Source of the DNA: an uncultured Eubacteriales bacterium
Lineage (GTDB): Bacteria; Bacillota; Clostridia; Christensenellales; CAG-917
NCBI GenBank assembly: GCA_900553825.1
Contig: USEV01000061.1
Span: forward strand, 1 to 5,417
DNA: 5,417 nucleotides
Direction of reading: 5' to 3'
The translations under genes and the position numbers were made by a program. The notes beneath the pieces are model-generated. The model was not told the DNA's origin. It worked only from the letters and a program-made list of their open reading frames with translations, and made no database searches. The first letter of the stretch is position 1. Each line of letters begins with the position of its first letter. Below, piece by piece: positions 4,835 to 5,417 of the stretch.

Positions 4835-5417
4835 TCATTTGCATTTCAGGAAATAATCGTCGTCGATGTGCGGGAGCCCGTCCGTCGTCCTGACTCCGAC
4901 GCCGTGCGCGAACATGATGTCAAGCAGCGTCGCGCACTCGATGAGCATGAGGTTCGCGCGCTTGGCGGCAAAAGTCTTGGTGTCGCGGTGGAAGTGGGAG
5001 TTGGTGATGAGTATGCCCTTTGTCGCACCCCACGCCGTCATGACGCCCAGAAACTCGCGCACCACCTTCACCGACACATACGACCGCTCGTTGAGCTTGG
5101 TCTTGGACTGGAAAAAGATGAGCTCCCTGAACCCTGCGGGGTCCTCGATGTAAATCTTTCCGTCGATGCCGTTGTCATCGGGGCCCGCCGTCAGCTCGTT
5201 GCGCTTGACGCTGTCGCCGTAGACGGCAAGCAGCACCTTCATGCTGAGCTCCTCGAAGAACTCGCCGCCCGCCGCGGAAATCGCTTGCGTGATGGCACGC
5301 TTCAACGCCGCCTCGTACTTCTCGGGGGCGAGCTTGCCCGCCTTGCACTCCTGGAACTTCTTGTCCGCGCCCTCGAGGATGTTGCCGAGGGGGGTGTCGG
5401 GATAACGCGGGGCACGG
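4835..5417 (-). CDS. Mrr-type restriction endonuclease, C-terminal portion (5' end outside window)
   Basis: The frame is open from the right window edge to the TGA at 4837-4835, giving 193 visible residues. A TTG at 5305 is not the start, because the frame continues upstream to the edge with ordinary protein sequence (PRYPDTPLGNILEGADKKF). The C-terminal ~115 residues match the Mrr catalytic domain of the PD-(D/E)xK nucleases. Active-site features are GPDDNGIDG (78-86, Asp85), a short strand, then FFQSK (101-105, the Q-x-K form). They are followed by VKVVREFLGVM (116-126), the 'KGILITNSHFHRDT' stretch (133-146), and LLDIMF. Enzymes of this family cut DNA, often modified DNA, as type IV restriction or as nuclease subunits of other defence systems. 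The N-terminal, target-recognising part is not visible, so specificity and type cannot be told. The gene runs in the same direction as degV but ends 30 bases before that operon's promoter, so it is a separate unit. Confidence 0.85.
   Translation of the reverse strand, partial: RAPRYPDTPLGNILEGADKKFQECKAGKLAPEKYEAALKRAITQAISAAGGEFFEELSMKVLLAVYGDSVKRNELTAGPDDNGIDGKIYIEDPAGFRELIFFQSKTKLNERSYVSVKVVREFLGVMTAWGATKGILITNSHFHRDTKTFAAKRANLMLIECATLLDIMFAHGVGVRTTDGLPHIDDDYFLKCK

Noticed and set aside
5303..5305. TTG at 5305 as start of the Mrr-like protein
   Set aside because: The frame is open upstream to the window edge, and the extra 37 residues read as normal protein, so the gene is cut by the edge rather than short.

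Overview
The window looks like chromosomal DNA of a fairly GC-rich member of the Bacillota, most likely an uncultured Clostridia-type lineage. The evidence is the gene families (DegV, NusG domain II protein, Gx transporter, lipoprotein ApbE), the GGAGG/GAGG-type ribosome binding sites, and two near-consensus housekeeping promoters (TTGACA-17-TATAAT and TTGACA-17-TAAAAT). This assignment is inference; no rRNA or other phylogenetic marker is present.

Left part, plus strand. Bases 2-1135 are the 3' part of a gene open at the left edge. It encodes a protein built from about eight repeats of 41-51 residues, which I read as a beta-propeller of unknown function. Ten bases after its stop lies a perfect TTGACA-17-TATAAT promoter. 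Its expected start point falls on or just before the ATG (1181) of a small three-helix membrane protein, so that mRNA is probably leaderless. The gene ends in a clear intrinsic terminator (1610-1635). The 206-base gap between this gene and the next (1562-1767) separates two convergent units and holds that terminator, GGATT-containing direct repeats phased at 14 bp, and a small inverted repeat.

Right part, minus strand. One apparent operon reads leftward from a promoter at 4804-4776: degV (fatty-acid-binding protein), apbE (lipoprotein FAD:protein FMN transferase, 3 bases after degV), a single-pass NusG domain II protein (after an 88-base gap), and a Gx transporter family membrane protein (ATGA overlap). 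The NusG_II and Gx pair, as I recall, corresponds to the EetA/EetB-like pair seen with apbE in flavin-based extracellular electron transfer loci. Here the operon contains no recognisable flavinylation target, no NADH dehydrogenase and no prenyl-synthase partner, so any such partners must be encoded elsewhere.

Right edge. Upstream of degV on the same strand is the 3' portion of an Mrr-type restriction endonuclease gene with a visible D/QxK active-site pattern. It is cut by the window edge. No tRNA, rRNA, CRISPR array, insertion sequence or riboswitch was recognised.

The most interesting items are the self-contained degV-apbE-nusG_II-Gx operon without an evident flavinylation substrate, the leaderless transcript from a perfect consensus promoter, and the 14-bp-phased repeats in the convergent gap.
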